NCBI RefSeq assembly: GCF_001665575.1
Contig: NZ_LZSU01000030.1
Location: 62,001 to 126,000 of the forward strand
Direction of reading: 5' to 3'
Source: Mycobacterium sp. 852013-51886_SCH5428379
Lineage (GTDB): Bacteria; Actinomycetota; Actinomycetes; Mycobacteriales; Mycobacteriaceae
Length of the DNA: 64,000 nt
Shown here one piece after another: positions 16,931 to 25,693 of the stretch (positions are counted from its first letter, which is position 1; each line of letters starts with the position of its first letter). The notes under the pieces were generated by a model. That model made no database searches, had not been told where the DNA came from, and worked only from the letters and a program-made list of their open reading frames with translations. The position numbers and the translations under genes are program-made.

Positions 16931-18634
16931 TCAGATGCCGTAGTGACAGCAATTTTGGGGCGGCGGGCTCCATTCGACCGGCTCATCGATACCCATTTGT
17001 CGGAGAAAACGCTTCGCGTAGTCCTCTAATGGACCGGCGAGCGCGGACAGGACAGCCGGATCAACGGCATTTGTATGCACCTTTGATGCTGATCGGCCCA
17101 GAAGAGTGGGCGTGGCCGGACCCCCGCTGATCGTCTCGACCAAACGCTTCCGCGCCCAGGTTGCCGATGCACTTTGGCCGAGGTTCAGGCCGGCCTCACC
17201 GCACACTATTTGCCAGTCGCGGTCTCCCAGCAATGACGAATAGTTCAAGGCGCGCCGCCGGCGGTAGTCGATGGGCCCGCCGTACCTGTTCAGGTAATCG
17301 CTCAGGCGGATCAACCGCGCACAGATCGACGGCCATTGTCGTGACCCGCACAACAACCACAAGCGTTGGTTAAGCGCGTTCGCACTCGCCGCTTCTCCCA
17401 ATATGTCGCCGGCTTCAACAGCTCTTACGCTGCTGCCGATCAACAGTGTGGCGATCGATAGGGCTGATCTCATTTCGGTGGTGCTTGGCAAGCCGACCAG
17501 CAGTTGATCCGACCATGTCGTCCACATCATCCTCGGCAGTGCTCGCGCAATGCGTGTGACGTCGTCGAGCTGGAAATTCGGGGCACTCGGCACGGCAGAA
17601 CCTGAGCGATACCGCAGCTGAAGCTCCGGACCGAGTCGCTCGGTACTCGCTTTGATGACAATCGCGGTCGCCACCCCGTTGTCCTGCGAGCAGGATCGCA
17701 ACTCGGCCGGCCCGGTGTCCGCATTCTGACCACGGATCAGCCAACTAGCGCGCACACCAGCTTCAGCGACTGTAGGAGCAGCGAGGATGTTCAAAGCGGC
17801 GGTTACCCCGACTGCCGCTTCGATGGCACGCGCAGGTGGCTCGGCGTTCAGCGCGCCCCTGGCCCTCGACGGCTTCTGCACGCCGCCGCTTGTTGACAGG
17901 GGTACCGGCAGCTCGACATCAGCTACAGCCGCCTTTCCGTGGGTAGATGCGTAATTGAGAACGCGATTCGAGATGCTCCGAATTGCCTCCAGCGTGTCGC
18001 GGGTCGACGCCCCCTGCAATAGAGCTGGTCCAGCCGCGTCGCGGGCGATGACATGAGCGACCATCCGTTGACCGTCCAAAATTGGATCATTGGGCTCCAT
18101 CAGCGTTGTCGGAGCATCCTTCAGGCGGAAGCCGCAGTTACACAATCCTGGTTCCGGCAGCCCGCGAAAGGTTTGACGGCGGCGCGGGCGCGCATGGCAA
18201 GTCGGACAAGAGTCGAGGAGAAGCGCGTTGTGCCTCAGGCACGCAAAGGACCAACCGAGTCGCCACCGAATCTGCCAACGATCTTGCGAGTCCCGCAGAC
18301 AATGTGGGCAGTACCTCGACCAACGCAGGGCACCGTACGGAAACGCCGGATCAATCTCGCGCGTGACGGGGTCGAGACGCAACGCGATTCCGTCGTAGCG
18401 GCTGAGCGTCATGGACGCGATGGTTTCTGCACTTGTGCCCGTAGCGGTCCCCATGTCACGCCGCTGGGTTGGCGATATCCAGATGTGCCAGCAGGATCGT
18501 TTCCCGTCGGACAGTTGCAACATTCTGGCAAGGGAGGCTAGCGGCAGGTCCATCCGGCGAGCCGTGTGCTCAAGCCAGGAGTCGATCGCTTCACCCTCGA
18601 AGGGTTTGACCCGCACTGGCAGTCGTGTCAGCAC
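16931..18634 (-). CDS. tniQ: TniQ family target-selection protein (TniQ2)
   Basis: Second target selector, 567 residues from a GTG. The N-terminus (LPVRVKPFEGEAIDSWLEHTARR) and zinc-finger block CPHCL...WRLGWSFACLRHN...CPTCH identify TniQ, with an extra CNCG after the finger. It lies upstream of tnsA in the same direction with a 108-bp gap that must hold the tnsA promoter if it is independent. It is clearly diverged from TniQ1, so the two are not a recent duplication. A 20-bp perfect palindrome is 106 bp upstream (18740-18759). Confidence 0.88.
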   Translation of the reverse strand: MLTRLPVRVKPFEGEAIDSWLEHTARRMDLPLASLARMLQLSDGKRSCWHIWISPTQRRDMGTATGTSAETIASMTLSRYDGIALRLDPVTREIDPAFPYGALRWSRYCPHCLRDSQDRWQIRWRLGWSFACLRHNALLLDSCPTCHARPRRRQTFRGLPEPGLCNCGFRLKDAPTTLMEPNDPILDGQRMVAHVIARDAAGPALLQGASTRDTLEAIRSISNRVLNYASTHGKAAVADVELPVPLSTSGGVQKPSRARGALNAEPPARAIEAAVGVTAALNILAAPTVAEAGVRASWLIRGQNADTGPAELRSCSQDNGVATAIVIKASTERLGPELQLRYRSGSAVPSAPNFQLDDVTRIARALPRMMWTTWSDQLLVGLPSTTEMRSALSIATLLIGSSVRAVEAGDILGEAASANALNQRLWLLCGSRQWPSICARLIRLSDYLNRYGGPIDYRRRRALNYSSLLGDRDWQIVCGEAGLNLGQSASATWARKRLVETISGGPATPTLLGRSASKVHTNAVDPAVLSALAGPLEDYAKRFLRQMGIDEPVEWSPPPQNCCHYGI

Positions 18635-18739
18635 CCGACGGCCCGAGTCTGCCTAGTCGATGCGGGCCCTCGCCGCGCGAGGCCGAAGTACTCAAGAAAG
18701 TGCACACCAATTAGGAAGCCACATCTGCTGCCGGGAGAT

Positions 18740-18759
18740 CCGCCCCACTAGTGGGGCGG
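18740..18759. repeat. 20-bp perfect palindrome upstream of tniQ2
   Basis: CCGCCCCACT is followed directly by its reverse complement, with ACTAGT at the centre. It has no loop, so it suits a protein-binding site (operator or transposase site) better than a terminator. It is 106 bp before tniQ2 and 117 bp after the next gene's stop. Confidence 0.5.
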
Positions 18760-18875
18760 GAGTTCTGCAGCGCGGCAGCAAGTTCCACCCATTTTATCGG
18801 TGATACCGACGACCAACATCACGAACTTTCTTGGCGACTCACCTGGATTCGCGTGCGAACCGTCTCAGTTGCGAC

Positions 18876-19535
18876 TCAACTTGAGGTTGCAAGTGCTGCG
18901 CGATTCTCGCCCTCGTCTGCTCCCGTGTGATCGCGCGCTTCAAGCCTCGATTCTCGCTTGATGTGATGGCGGGTGGCACGTTCCTGATCGTAAGCGACTG
19001 CGTTTTCACCGCAACGTATCTCCCCGCCTTCGTATCGAACCCAGCCAGCCACACTCAGCCAGGGAAGATTCCTCGTCAACTCGGATCCGGTTCGAAAGAG
19101 GTGCGTGCCATCGGGATTACGGATGAACATCACCAAGTCATCTGCCGTCGGATAACGATGCCGACGACTCACGAACCCGCCTATTGAGCACGCGATACGC
19201 CGGCCCAATTCATGTGGTTGACGGACCGCGGTCTTCTTCGGGGTAGAGGCCAAGTACGTGGGACCGAACCGGAGGGACCGTGGTTCCTGGGTGTAAACCA
19301 ACCACCCACGCAGAGCCGCTCGCCGCATCAATATTTCTTTCACCGGAAGCCAGGCCGAGTAGCCTTCAGCATCTAGGAAGGCCAGCACTTTCGGGTTTTC
19401 GAACGCCTCTCGCCATATCGGCGCATTGAGTCCGGCACACCAACGCTCGTATGCGACGTCGGCCACCAGGTAACCAAACCTATCGATCTGTTCGACCGCC
19501 ATTCGACGGACCGAATCGGCTTGCGCTTCAATCAT
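18876..19535 (-). CDS. Hypothetical protein of the island
   Basis: 219 residues, soluble, family not recognised. Notable stretches are WLPVKEILMRRAALRGWLVYTQ and TADDLVMFIRNPDGTHLFRTG. The promoter region contains the 16-bp TACTAGTA site 28 bp upstream, shared with the XRE gene at 10951, so it is probably an island gene under that regulator. The last 30 residues are highly charged. No function is proposed. Confidence 0.55.
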   Translation of the reverse strand: MIEAQADSVRRMAVEQIDRFGYLVADVAYERWCAGLNAPIWREAFENPKVLAFLDAEGYSAWLPVKEILMRRAALRGWLVYTQEPRSLRFGPTYLASTPKKTAVRQPHELGRRIACSIGGFVSRRHRYPTADDLVMFIRNPDGTHLFRTGSELTRNLPWLSVAGWVRYEGGEIRCGENAVAYDQERATRHHIKRESRLEARDHTGADEGENRAALATSS

Positions 19536-19562
19536 CTTGGCCCCAAGCGATGGAAAACTAGT

Positions 19563-19578
19563 GCCCTACTAGTAGTAC
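19563..19578. promoter_or_regulatory. TACTAGTA site upstream of the 19535 gene
   Basis: GCCCTACTAGTAGTAC matches 10986-11001 at 15 of 16 bases. The palindrome TACTAGTA is at 19567-19574. It is a candidate operator for the XRE protein encoded at 10700-10951. Confidence 0.4.
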
Positions 19579-19686
19579 TACGATCCTACATCCTGCCGGC
19601 TTTCCCGACGCGGCAATCGTCGTCGAGTCTGCCCCCTCTTCAAAGGTATCGACCCGCCAAAACCATGCCGCTGCTTCATCACTCGG

Positions 19687-20400
19687 TCAGCCGGCCTTAT
19701 GACGTTCGCGCCACTGCCTGATAGCAGCAATCGCCTCCGAGCGGCTGATCTTGCGGTCGCGAAAGCGTTCGTACACACTCGGCCAACGCACATCTTCTCG
19801 TCCGCCATAGCCGAGTCGGAGGGCGGCCTCCTCCGGTGCGATGCCCGCCCGGGAAAGTTCCGCTGCCAACATCGGCCGGCGTCCCCTGCTCATCCGAATC
19901 CACGCAATCATGATGGCTTCGTCGTCATCGAGCCCGCAAAGACATGCTGCGGCCCAGTCTCGATGAAGACGATGCGCCTCCTTGCGGTCCCTCGATGTCG
20001 GAGACGAACCGTGCCGGGCTACGACTTCTTCAAGAAGCGCGGCCATGACCGGCGGCGTCCACTTCGGTTGGCGCAGTCCAGATGGCGACGATTGGCTGCG
20101 CGACTTCACACGTCGGAGGGCTTCTTCGAAGGACTCGTCGGGTTCGTCGACAGCGGTGACACCCGCCGACCGGCCATAAGACTCGTGCGGATACACATCT
20201 TCTTCGTGGGGCGGCGCGGGCGTTGGGGCAAAATCGCGACGGATTTCTCGAACGACCGGCGCCTCAAGTGAGCTAGCCGCTGACTTCACGAACTCACCGC
20301 GGTCGGCTAGCTCCGCAAGCAGTTGCCGCGACGTTCAACCTAACTCTGCCGCGAGCTCGTGAACTCGCAGCTTATGCCTGGGCGGTGGGTTTAGTTTCAC
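19687..20400 (-). pseudogene. IF2_N-like domain protein interrupted by an in-frame TGA
   Basis: From the GTG at 20400 (AAGGTGA upstream) the frame reads KLRVHELAAELG, stop, TSRQLLAELADRGEFVKSAASSLEAPVVREIRRDF. Apart from the stop this is the N-terminal domain of translation initiation factor IF-2. The TGA is at 20335-20337, where the family usually has Val. After it the frame stays open for 200 codons from 20289 with an extended helical, charged region (DRKEAHRLHRDW, MSRGRRPMLAAELSRAG). Genes fusing an IF2_N-like domain to unrelated regions occur on mycobacterial plasmids and integrative elements. Either it is broken, or translation restarts at the GTG at 20289. Confidence 0.65.
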
Positions 20401-20467
20401 AGGCTAATCACCTTGTTAAACAATCATGGGCCGCTTGCTAATCTTCACTGGATCTCGACAGCCGCGC

Positions 20468-22678
20468 CTAGGCATGGGCCATGTTCGCAAAGCGCGACAG
20501 ATGCAGCTGGTGCGCCACCGTGATGGTCTTTGTCGGACCGTTACGGTGTTTGGCCACAATGAGATCCGCTTCGCCGCCACGCGGATCGTCGCGCTCGAAG
20601 GCGTCCGGGCGGTGCAGCAGGATCACCATGTCGGCGTCCTGCTCGATCGCGCCCGACTCGCGCAGGTCCGACAGCATCGGCTTCTTGTCGGTGCGCTGCT
20701 CCGGTCCACGGTTCAGCTGGCTCATCGCGATCACCGGAACCTCGAGTTCCTTGGCCAGCAGCTTCATGTTTCGTGAGAACTCCGAGACTTCCTGCTGACG
20801 GGACTCCACCTTCTTGCCCGACGTCATCAGCTGCAGGTAGTCGATCACGATCAGCCGCAGACCGGCTTTCTGATGCAGGCGACGGGCTTTCGCGCGGATC
20901 TCCATCATCGTCAGGTTCGGCGAATCGTCGATGTACAGCGGCGCTTCGCTGATCTCACTCATTCGGCGGGCCAACCGCGTCCAGTCGTCGTCGCTCATCC
21001 GGCCCGACCGCATGTCGGCGAGTTTGATCTTCGCCTCCGCCGACAGCAGCCGCATGACGATCTCGGACTTGCTCATCTCCAGCGAGAAGATGACGCTCGG
21101 CAACTGGTTCTTGATCGAGCAGGACCGCATGAAATCGAGTCCCAGTGTCGAATTGTGCGTCGGCACCATCGATCGGCCCGCCAGGTACATGTGGTCGTCA
21201 TTGTCCACCTCCACGCACCGCACGGGCACGCTGGGCACGGGCCGGACATCGATAACGAACCGCGACCCGGAGCGGGCCGTGTTCACGGCACCGCGCCGCT
21301 CCTTGTGCTGGATCGCCTTGCGGCTCAAGCCGAACACGTCGTCAGCGGTCGAGAACTCGAGGGTGCCGGCGTTTGACACCGCGCATCGATAGCCCAGGCT
21401 CACAACGAGTTCCGCGACATCTTCTGCCAGCTGCTCGCTCGCCACGCGGAGCTGAACGCCGCCGTCCTCGGTGACGGTGCCGTCGACATCCAGCAGTCCT
21501 GCCAGCAGGGCACGGCGCTGCGATTCCGACGCCCGCAGGTAGTCCATCGGGATGTGCTTGTGACCGAGCGGAACCCTGGAGGCGTCACCGCCTTCGCCCT
21601 CGACGCGCATCTGCACCTCGGGATCGGCACTACCGGCGCCCAGCCACGTTCCCAGCGTGTACGGCGGCACCGGCAGATCGCGCTCCGGCGCGTGCAGCGG
21701 TGTCGCGTTGACGACGACGTGGTCGTCCGCGAGGGTCGCCGCAATCTCCTCAGTGGTGTGGATGGCGCCAGATGTCAGCCACTGATGCTCCGCATCCGCA
21801 ACCAGGACCGTGCCGTCGGAGAACTCGACCTCGTAGCACGGCCGGCCGACCATCACGTCCGTCGCCGCCACCACCCGCGTCGGCCTACCGTCCGCGCCGA
21901 TCAGCCAATCCCCCACGGCGACCTCGCCCATGGTGGTCCAGCCGTCCGGCGTGGGCAGCGGCGTATCCGTCTTCAGCGCCTTACCCATACCGGGCCTGGC
22001 CGCGATCACGACCATCTGGCCGGAGTGCAGACCGTTGGTCAACTCGTCGAGTTCGGTGAAGCCCGTCGGCACCCCGCGAGCCATCCCGCCCTGCGAGGCG
22101 ATGGCGTCGATCTCGTCCATCGTCGGCTGCAGCAGGTTCTCGAGGATCACGAAATCCTCGGTCGACCGCCGGTCCACCACGTCGTAGATCTCGGCCTGCG
22201 CGCGGTCGACGACGTCGGCCACCTCGGCACCCTCAGCGCCCGCGTAGCCGTACTGCACCACCCGGGTGCCCGCCTCGACCAGTCGGCGCAGCAATGCCTT
22301 CTCAGCGACGATCTGGGCGTAGAAACCGGCGTTGGCCGCCGTCGGCACCGTCGAGATCAGCGTGTGCAGATACGGCGCGCCACCGATGCGGCGCAGCAGC
22401 CCCCTGCGGTCGAGCTCGGCGGCCACGGTCACCGCGTCCGCCGGCTCCCCCCGCCCGTACAGATCGAGGATGGCGTCGTACACGTTCTGGTGCGCCGGCC
22501 GATAGAAATCGCCGGGCCGCAGCCGCTCGAGCACGTCGGCGATCGCGTCCTTGCTGAGCAGCATGCCGCCGAGCACCGCCTGCTCCGCCGCGGCATCATG
22601 AGGTGGCTGACGACCGAACTCCTCGCTCGGAGGAGGTGCCTCCATGTCGGAATGACCGAGGTCGTCCACAACCGCCAC
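20468..22678 (-). CDS. dnaB: Replicative DNA helicase DnaB with a P-loop intein
   Basis: Hexameric 5'-3' helicase at the replication fork. The 736-residue precursor is two exteins plus one intein (residues 234-509). The N-terminal extein ends at the Walker A lysine (ARPGMGK233) and the C-terminal extein starts Ser510 (STLGLDF); splicing gives a 460-residue DnaB. The Walker B region VIDYLQLM and the downstream LRESGAIEQDAD motif are intact, so the second known mycobacterial intein site is empty. The helicase is inactive until spliced because the P-loop is split. Confidence 0.97.
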   Translation of the reverse strand: MAVVDDLGHSDMEAPPPSEEFGRQPPHDAAAEQAVLGGMLLSKDAIADVLERLRPGDFYRPAHQNVYDAILDLYGRGEPADAVTVAAELDRRGLLRRIGGAPYLHTLISTVPTAANAGFYAQIVAEKALLRRLVEAGTRVVQYGYAGAEGAEVADVVDRAQAEIYDVVDRRSTEDFVILENLLQPTMDEIDAIASQGGMARGVPTGFTELDELTNGLHSGQMVVIAARPGMGKALKTDTPLPTPDGWTTMGEVAVGDWLIGADGRPTRVVAATDVMVGRPCYEVEFSDGTVLVADAEHQWLTSGAIHTTEEIAATLADDHVVVNATPLHAPERDLPVPPYTLGTWLGAGSADPEVQMRVEGEGGDASRVPLGHKHIPMDYLRASESQRRALLAGLLDVDGTVTEDGGVQLRVASEQLAEDVAELVVSLGYRCAVSNAGTLEFSTADDVFGLSRKAIQHKERRGAVNTARSGSRFVIDVRPVPSVPVRCVEVDNDDHMYLAGRSMVPTHNSTLGLDFMRSCSIKNQLPSVIFSLEMSKSEIVMRLLSAEAKIKLADMRSGRMSDDDWTRLARRMSEISEAPLYIDDSPNLTMMEIRAKARRLHQKAGLRLIVIDYLQLMTSGKKVESRQQEVSEFSRNMKLLAKELEVPVIAMSQLNRGPEQRTDKKPMLSDLRESGAIEQDADMVILLHRPDAFERDDPRGGEADLIVAKHRNGPTKTITVAHQLHLSRFANMAHA
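21152..21979 (-). other. DnaB class 3 intein (276 aa)
   Basis: Self-splicing protein intron inside the ATP-binding loop. It begins with Ala instead of Cys or Ser (ALKTDTPLPTPDGW) and ends VPTHN before Ser510. Trp300 (EHQW), Cys488 (VRCVEVDN) and Thr507 (PTHN) form the WCT triad that defines class 3 inteins, in which the block F Cys does the first attack. A single LAGLIDADG-like block (LLAGLLDVDG) remains, so the homing endonuclease is probably degenerate. Position and class match the M. smegmatis DnaB1 intein. Confidence 0.9.
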
Positions 22679-23073
22679 AGGGCCCCCTCCCAGGTCGAAC
22701 GTCAGTTCGGTTCTCAGGTCGAAGCGACTGTAGATCAGCCCCCCGACATGTACCGCGACGGCTCACGCTAGGGCGTTGCTGAGCGGGTGTCCACGAGCTC
22801 CTGTTGATCGACCTGTGGACGGAGTGTGGATAGTGCAGGACACCCATGTTGACTTGTTGGGGACAACCTGTGGATAACCGTTCGCTTTACGGCTATCACT
22901 GCAGATAAGCGCACTGTCGGGCGGGTATGGGACTGGGGATGGAAAATTCGCGGCGTGTCGCGTTCGGTTACGCTCCCGGGCGTGTTGTGTGACGACCGGG
23001 AAGCACCTGGGTTAACGGTTGGTTAGCTTCGCTGGATAACACTCGGGCGTGCCGAGTTCGCCAGAAGACACGA
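22679..23073. promoter_or_regulatory. dnaB upstream region with DnaA-box-like sites
   Basis: About 400 bp without a gene. TGTGGATAA (22869-22877) is an exact DnaA box in reverse; TGTGGATAG (22825-22833) differs at one base, and TGTGGAC (22814-22820) is a weaker match. They cluster within 65 bp, 136-200 bp upstream of dnaB, which would allow DnaA to modulate dnaB transcription. M. tuberculosis has a small gene (Rv0057) in the corresponding gap; I see no equivalent here. Confidence 0.5.
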
Positions 23074-23116
23074 CAACGCCCGGGAGGGGAACGTAGGATT
23101 CCCCGCCCGGGCGTTG
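23074..23116 (-). terminator. Strong hairpin after rplI
   Basis: An 11-bp perfect stem (CAACGCCCGGG with CCCGGGCGTTG) and an inner GGGGAA/TTCCCC stem lie just past the rplI stop. It lacks a U tract, as is common for mycobacterial terminators. Confidence 0.65.
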
Positions 23117-23127
23117 GACGTATCGAG

Positions 23128-23583
23128 CTACTCGGCCACCACGTTGACCGACACCGACGCCTCGACGGTCGGGTGCAGTCGCACGCTCACCGAGTGCGCC
23201 CCGAGGGACTTGATGTGCGCCTTGGGCAGGTGCACGGTCCGCTTGTCCAGGTTCGGCCCGCCGGCCTTCTTGATCGCGGCGACGACATCAGAAGCCGTCA
23301 CCGAGCCGAAGAGCTTGCCGGTCTCCGCCGATGCGTTCACCGGCACCTCGACCGCATCCAGGTTCTGCAGCGCGGTCTTGATCTCGTTGGCGTGCTCGAG
23401 ACCGCGGACGGTCTTCAGCTCGCGGGCCCGACGGATGTCATCGGCCTGACGCTGCGCGCCACGGCTGGCCACAATGGCCAGGCCGCGCGGCAGCAGGAAG
23501 TTGCGGCCGTAACCGTCCTTGACTTCCACGGTGTCACCGGGTTCACCCAGGTGGTCCACCTCGGCGGTCAGAATCAGCTTCAT
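23128..23583 (-). CDS. rplI: 50S ribosomal protein L9
   Basis: 151-residue large-subunit protein that binds 23S rRNA and helps keep the reading frame. The N-terminal domain shows the family signature [13 protein letters not shown] (about 23-35), then a long connecting helix and the C-terminal RNA-binding domain. Full length for the family. Last gene of the rpsF-ssb-rpsR-rplI cluster, 14 bp after rpsR. Confidence 0.98.
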   Translation of the reverse strand: MKLILTAEVDHLGEPGDTVEVKDGYGRNFLLPRGLAIVASRGAQRQADDIRRARELKTVRGLEHANEIKTALQNLDAVEVPVNASAETGKLFGSVTASDVVAAIKKAGGPNLDKRTVHLPKAHIKSLGAHSVSVRLHPTVEASVSVNVVAE

Positions 23584-23597
23584 GTCTCTATCTCCCC

Positions 23598-23858
23598 TTA
23601 CCGCGTCGACGAACTGAACGGCAGCAGGGCGACCTCACGGGCGTTCTTCACCGCGACTGCGACGTCGCGCTGATGCTGCACACAGTTACCGGTGACGCGA
23701 CGCGCACGGATCTTGCCGCGCTCGCTGATGTAGGTACGCAGCAGTGCGGTGTCCTTGTAATCGATGATCTGGTTCTTGCCCTTCTTGGAGCAGAACACGC
23801 ACTTGCGGGTCTTGACCGGCTTCTCGGGCGCCGGCCTGCGCTTGTTGGTCTTGGCCAT
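23598..23858 (-). CDS. rpsR: 30S ribosomal protein S18 (zinc-binding form)
   Basis: 86-residue small-subunit protein that pairs with S6. It carries CVFC near the N-terminus plus a later NCVQHQRD, the Cys-rich C+ type. Mycobacteria usually also encode a C- paralogue used in zinc starvation elsewhere; this copy sits with rpsF and ssb as in M. tuberculosis (rpsR1). Confidence 0.97.
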   Translation of the reverse strand: MAKTNKRRPAPEKPVKTRKCVFCSKKGKNQIIDYKDTALLRTYISERGKIRARRVTGNCVQHQRDVAVAVKNAREVALLPFSSSTR

Positions 23859-23897
23859 CTTTGTTGAATCTCTTTCTCGGTGATGCTTGAAGTTGGA

Positions 23898-24407
23898 TCA
23901 GAAGGGCGGTTCGTCGTCCGCGCCGCTGAACGAACCCGACGCCGGGGCACTGCCCCACGGGTCTTCGGCCGGAGCCGACTGCGGGCTGCCGCCACCGCTG
24001 CGCGAACCGCCGCCGCCGAAGCCACCGCCTCCGCCGCCACTGCGGCTGGCCTTGTTGACCTTGGCGGTGGCGTAGCGCAGGGAGGGGCCGATCTCGTCGA
24101 CCTCGACCTCGAACACGGTGCGCTTCTCACCCTCACGGGTTTCGAACGAACGCTGCTTGAGCCGTCCCGTCACGATCACGCGCGAGCCCCGGGTGAGGCT
24201 CTCGGCCACGTTCTCGGCCGCCTCGCGCCAGATGTTGCAGCGCAGGAACAGCGCTTCGCCGTCCTTCCACTCCGAGGTCTGGCGGTCGAAGATCCGCGGC
24301 GTCGACGCGACGGTGAAGTTCGCGACGGCGGCCCCGGACGGGGTGAAACGCAATTCGGGGTCGGCGGTCAGGTTTCCGACGACGGTGATGGTGGTGTCAC
24401 CAGCCAC
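23898..24407 (-). CDS. ssb: Single-stranded DNA-binding protein
   Basis: 169 residues. The OB fold spans about 1-110 ([24 protein letters not shown] at the start). A Gly/Ser-rich linker follows and the acidic tip DDEPPF at the end recruits replication and repair proteins. It lies between rpsF and rpsR as in other actinobacteria. It protects ssDNA at the fork opened by DnaB, encoded nearby. Confidence 0.97.
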   Translation of the reverse strand: MAGDTTITVVGNLTADPELRFTPSGAAVANFTVASTPRIFDRQTSEWKDGEALFLRCNIWREAAENVAESLTRGSRVIVTGRLKQRSFETREGEKRTVFEVEVDEIGPSLRYATAKVNKASRSGGGGGGFGGGGSRSGGGSPQSAPAEDPWGSAPASGSFSGADDEPPF

Positions 24408-24494
24408 GATGTCCTCCTGGGATTCGGCGGTGTAGCGCGAGCACTAGTCGCAGGTGAGCCTACGGAAGAGCTCTGACGCGCACGTCCGTTCGGG

Positions 24495-24785
24495 CTAGTG
24501 CTTGTCGGTCCGCATGACCTTGGTGCGCAGCACGGACTCGTTCAGACTGAGCTGACGGTCGAGCTCGGACACCGTGGCGGGCGCGGCCTTGACGTCGATG
24601 ACGGCGTAGATGCCCTCGGCATGCTTCGCGATCTCGTACGCCAGGCGGCGGCGGCCCCAGATGTCGACCTTGTCGACGGTGCCACCGTCCTTGCGGATCA
24701 CGTTGAGGAACGTGTCCAGCGACGGCGATACGGTGCGCTCGTCAAGTGTGGGATCGAGAATGATCATGATTTCGTATGGACGCAT
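24495..24785 (-). CDS. rpsF: 30S ribosomal protein S6
   Basis: 96-residue small-subunit protein forming a heterodimer with S18. The frame opens at 24821, but the ATG at 24785 ([12 protein letters not shown]) follows a near-perfect AGGAGGTGAT and matches the family start. First gene of the rpsF-ssb-rpsR-rplI operon. Full length. Confidence 0.97.
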   Translation of the reverse strand: MRPYEIMIILDPTLDERTVSPSLDTFLNVIRKDGGTVDKVDIWGRRRLAYEIAKHAEGIYAVIDVKAAPATVSELDRQLSLNESVLRTKVMRTDKH

Positions 24786-24802
24786 GAGTAACCCATCACC
24801 TC

Positions 24803-25693
24803 CTATGGTCGTGTCGGCCACGGTCGTTCCGTGACAGGAGGGTCGCCTGCGTCGGCAACCTGCCCAGGGTACATGTCGAGCCCCTGAGCTGCGAAATCGT
24901 GCGGGTCATCGCCAGGGTCATCGCCAGGGACGTAGTTCACCTGCGGCCGTCCGGTATCCGGATGCGTCCGCACACTGGCGGCCACGCCGTACACCCGCGC
25001 CAGCAGCTCCGCGGTCAGCACGGCCTCGGGCGGGCCGGCGGCCACCTCGCGGCCGTGTTGCAGCACGTGGATCCGGTCGCAGTAGTGCGCCGCGAGATTC
25101 AGGTCGTGCAGCGCGACGACCGCCGTGATGCCCAGCCGCCGCGGCAGGGCGAGCACCTCGAACTGGTGCCGGACGTCGAGATGATTGGTCGGTTCGTCGA
25201 GCACCAGCAGCCCGGGCTGTTGCGCCAGCGCCCTGGCGATCAGCACCCGCTGCCGTTCACCGCCCGACATCAACGCGAACGGCCGCTCGATGAGGTGCCC
25301 CGCGCCGACCATGCGCAGGCACTGCTCGACCACCACGCGATCCGAGGCGTCGTCGCGGGCGAACACCCGCTTGTACGGCGCCCGGCCCATCGCCACCACA
25401 TCACGCACCCGCAGGTCGAAATCGCCTGTGCCGTCCTGCAATACCGCGGCCACCATCTTCGCCGACTGCCGCATCGGCACCGTCGCGACGTCGATCCCGT
25501 CGACAAACACCGCTCCGCTGACCGGCCGCAGGATCCGCACCAGGCTGCGCAGGAACGTCGACTTCCCGCTGCCGTTCGGGCCGACGATCCCGATCACCTC
25601 ACCGGGTTCGGCGCGCACCGAGACATCGTCGATCACCCGCCGGCCGCCGAGTTCGACGCACACGCGGTCGGCGTGCAGGCGCGCGGCGTTCAT
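24803..25693 (-). CDS. ABC transporter ATPase, cobalamin uptake (BtuD-like)
   Basis: ATP-binding subunit, 296 residues, of the FecE/BtuD type. Walker A is GPNGSGKST (about 36-44), the signature [10 protein letters not shown], Walker [13 protein letters not shown], and the switch His follows in VVALHDLN. It overlaps the permease gene by 4 bases. Cobalamin is assigned as substrate because the operon begins with a B12 riboswitch. The C-terminal 50 residues are an Asp/Pro-rich extension. Its stop is close to the rpsF promoter. Confidence 0.92.
   Translation of the reverse strand: MNAARLHADRVCVELGGRRVIDDVSVRAEPGEVIGIVGPNGSGKSTFLRSLVRILRPVSGAVFVDGIDVATVPMRQSAKMVAAVLQDGTGDFDLRVRDVVAMGRAPYKRVFARDDASDRVVVEQCLRMVGAGHLIERPFALMSGGERQRVLIARALAQQPGLLVLDEPTNHLDVRHQFEVLALPRRLGITAVVALHDLNLAAHYCDRIHVLQHGREVAAGPPEAVLTAELLARVYGVAASVRTHPDTGRPQVNYVPGDDPGDDPHDFAAQGLDMYPGQVADAGDPPVTERPWPTRP

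Larger units (their letters stand above)
11123..18634. mobile_element. Tn7-like transposition module (TniQ, TnsC, TnsB, TnsA-like, TniQ)
   Basis: Five adjacent genes give every part of a Tn7-like system: a DDE transposase (TnsB), an AAA+ regulator (TnsC), a TnsA-like endonuclease and two TniQ/TnsD-type target selectors. tniQ2, tnsA, tnsB and tnsC run on the minus strand with tight spacing; tniQ1 faces tnsC and overlaps it by 20 bp. Coordinates are the gene limits only. I could not find terminal TGT/ACA repeats or a target-site duplication by eye, so the true ends, likely between about 9.3 and 20.45 kb, are unresolved. Confidence 0.85.

Noticed and set aside
10427..18634. CRISPR-associated transposon
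   Set aside because: TniQ, TnsB and TnsC are present, but no repeat-spacer array and no Cas6, Cas7, Cas8 or Cas12k-like gene is seen in the window.
10953..18886. CCTCAAGTTG near 10953 and its inverse near 18877 as transposon ends
   Set aside because: Only 10 bp, not followed by further similarity or TGT/ACA termini, and one copy overlaps a gene end; chance is likely.
21554..22771. 405-codon frame antisense to dnaB
   Set aside because: His/Arg-rich translation with no recognisable domain, fully explained by dnaB on the other strand.
23041..23130. Small RNA or attenuator at the rplI end
   Set aside because: The long perfect stem directly after the rplI stop is better explained as the operon terminator.
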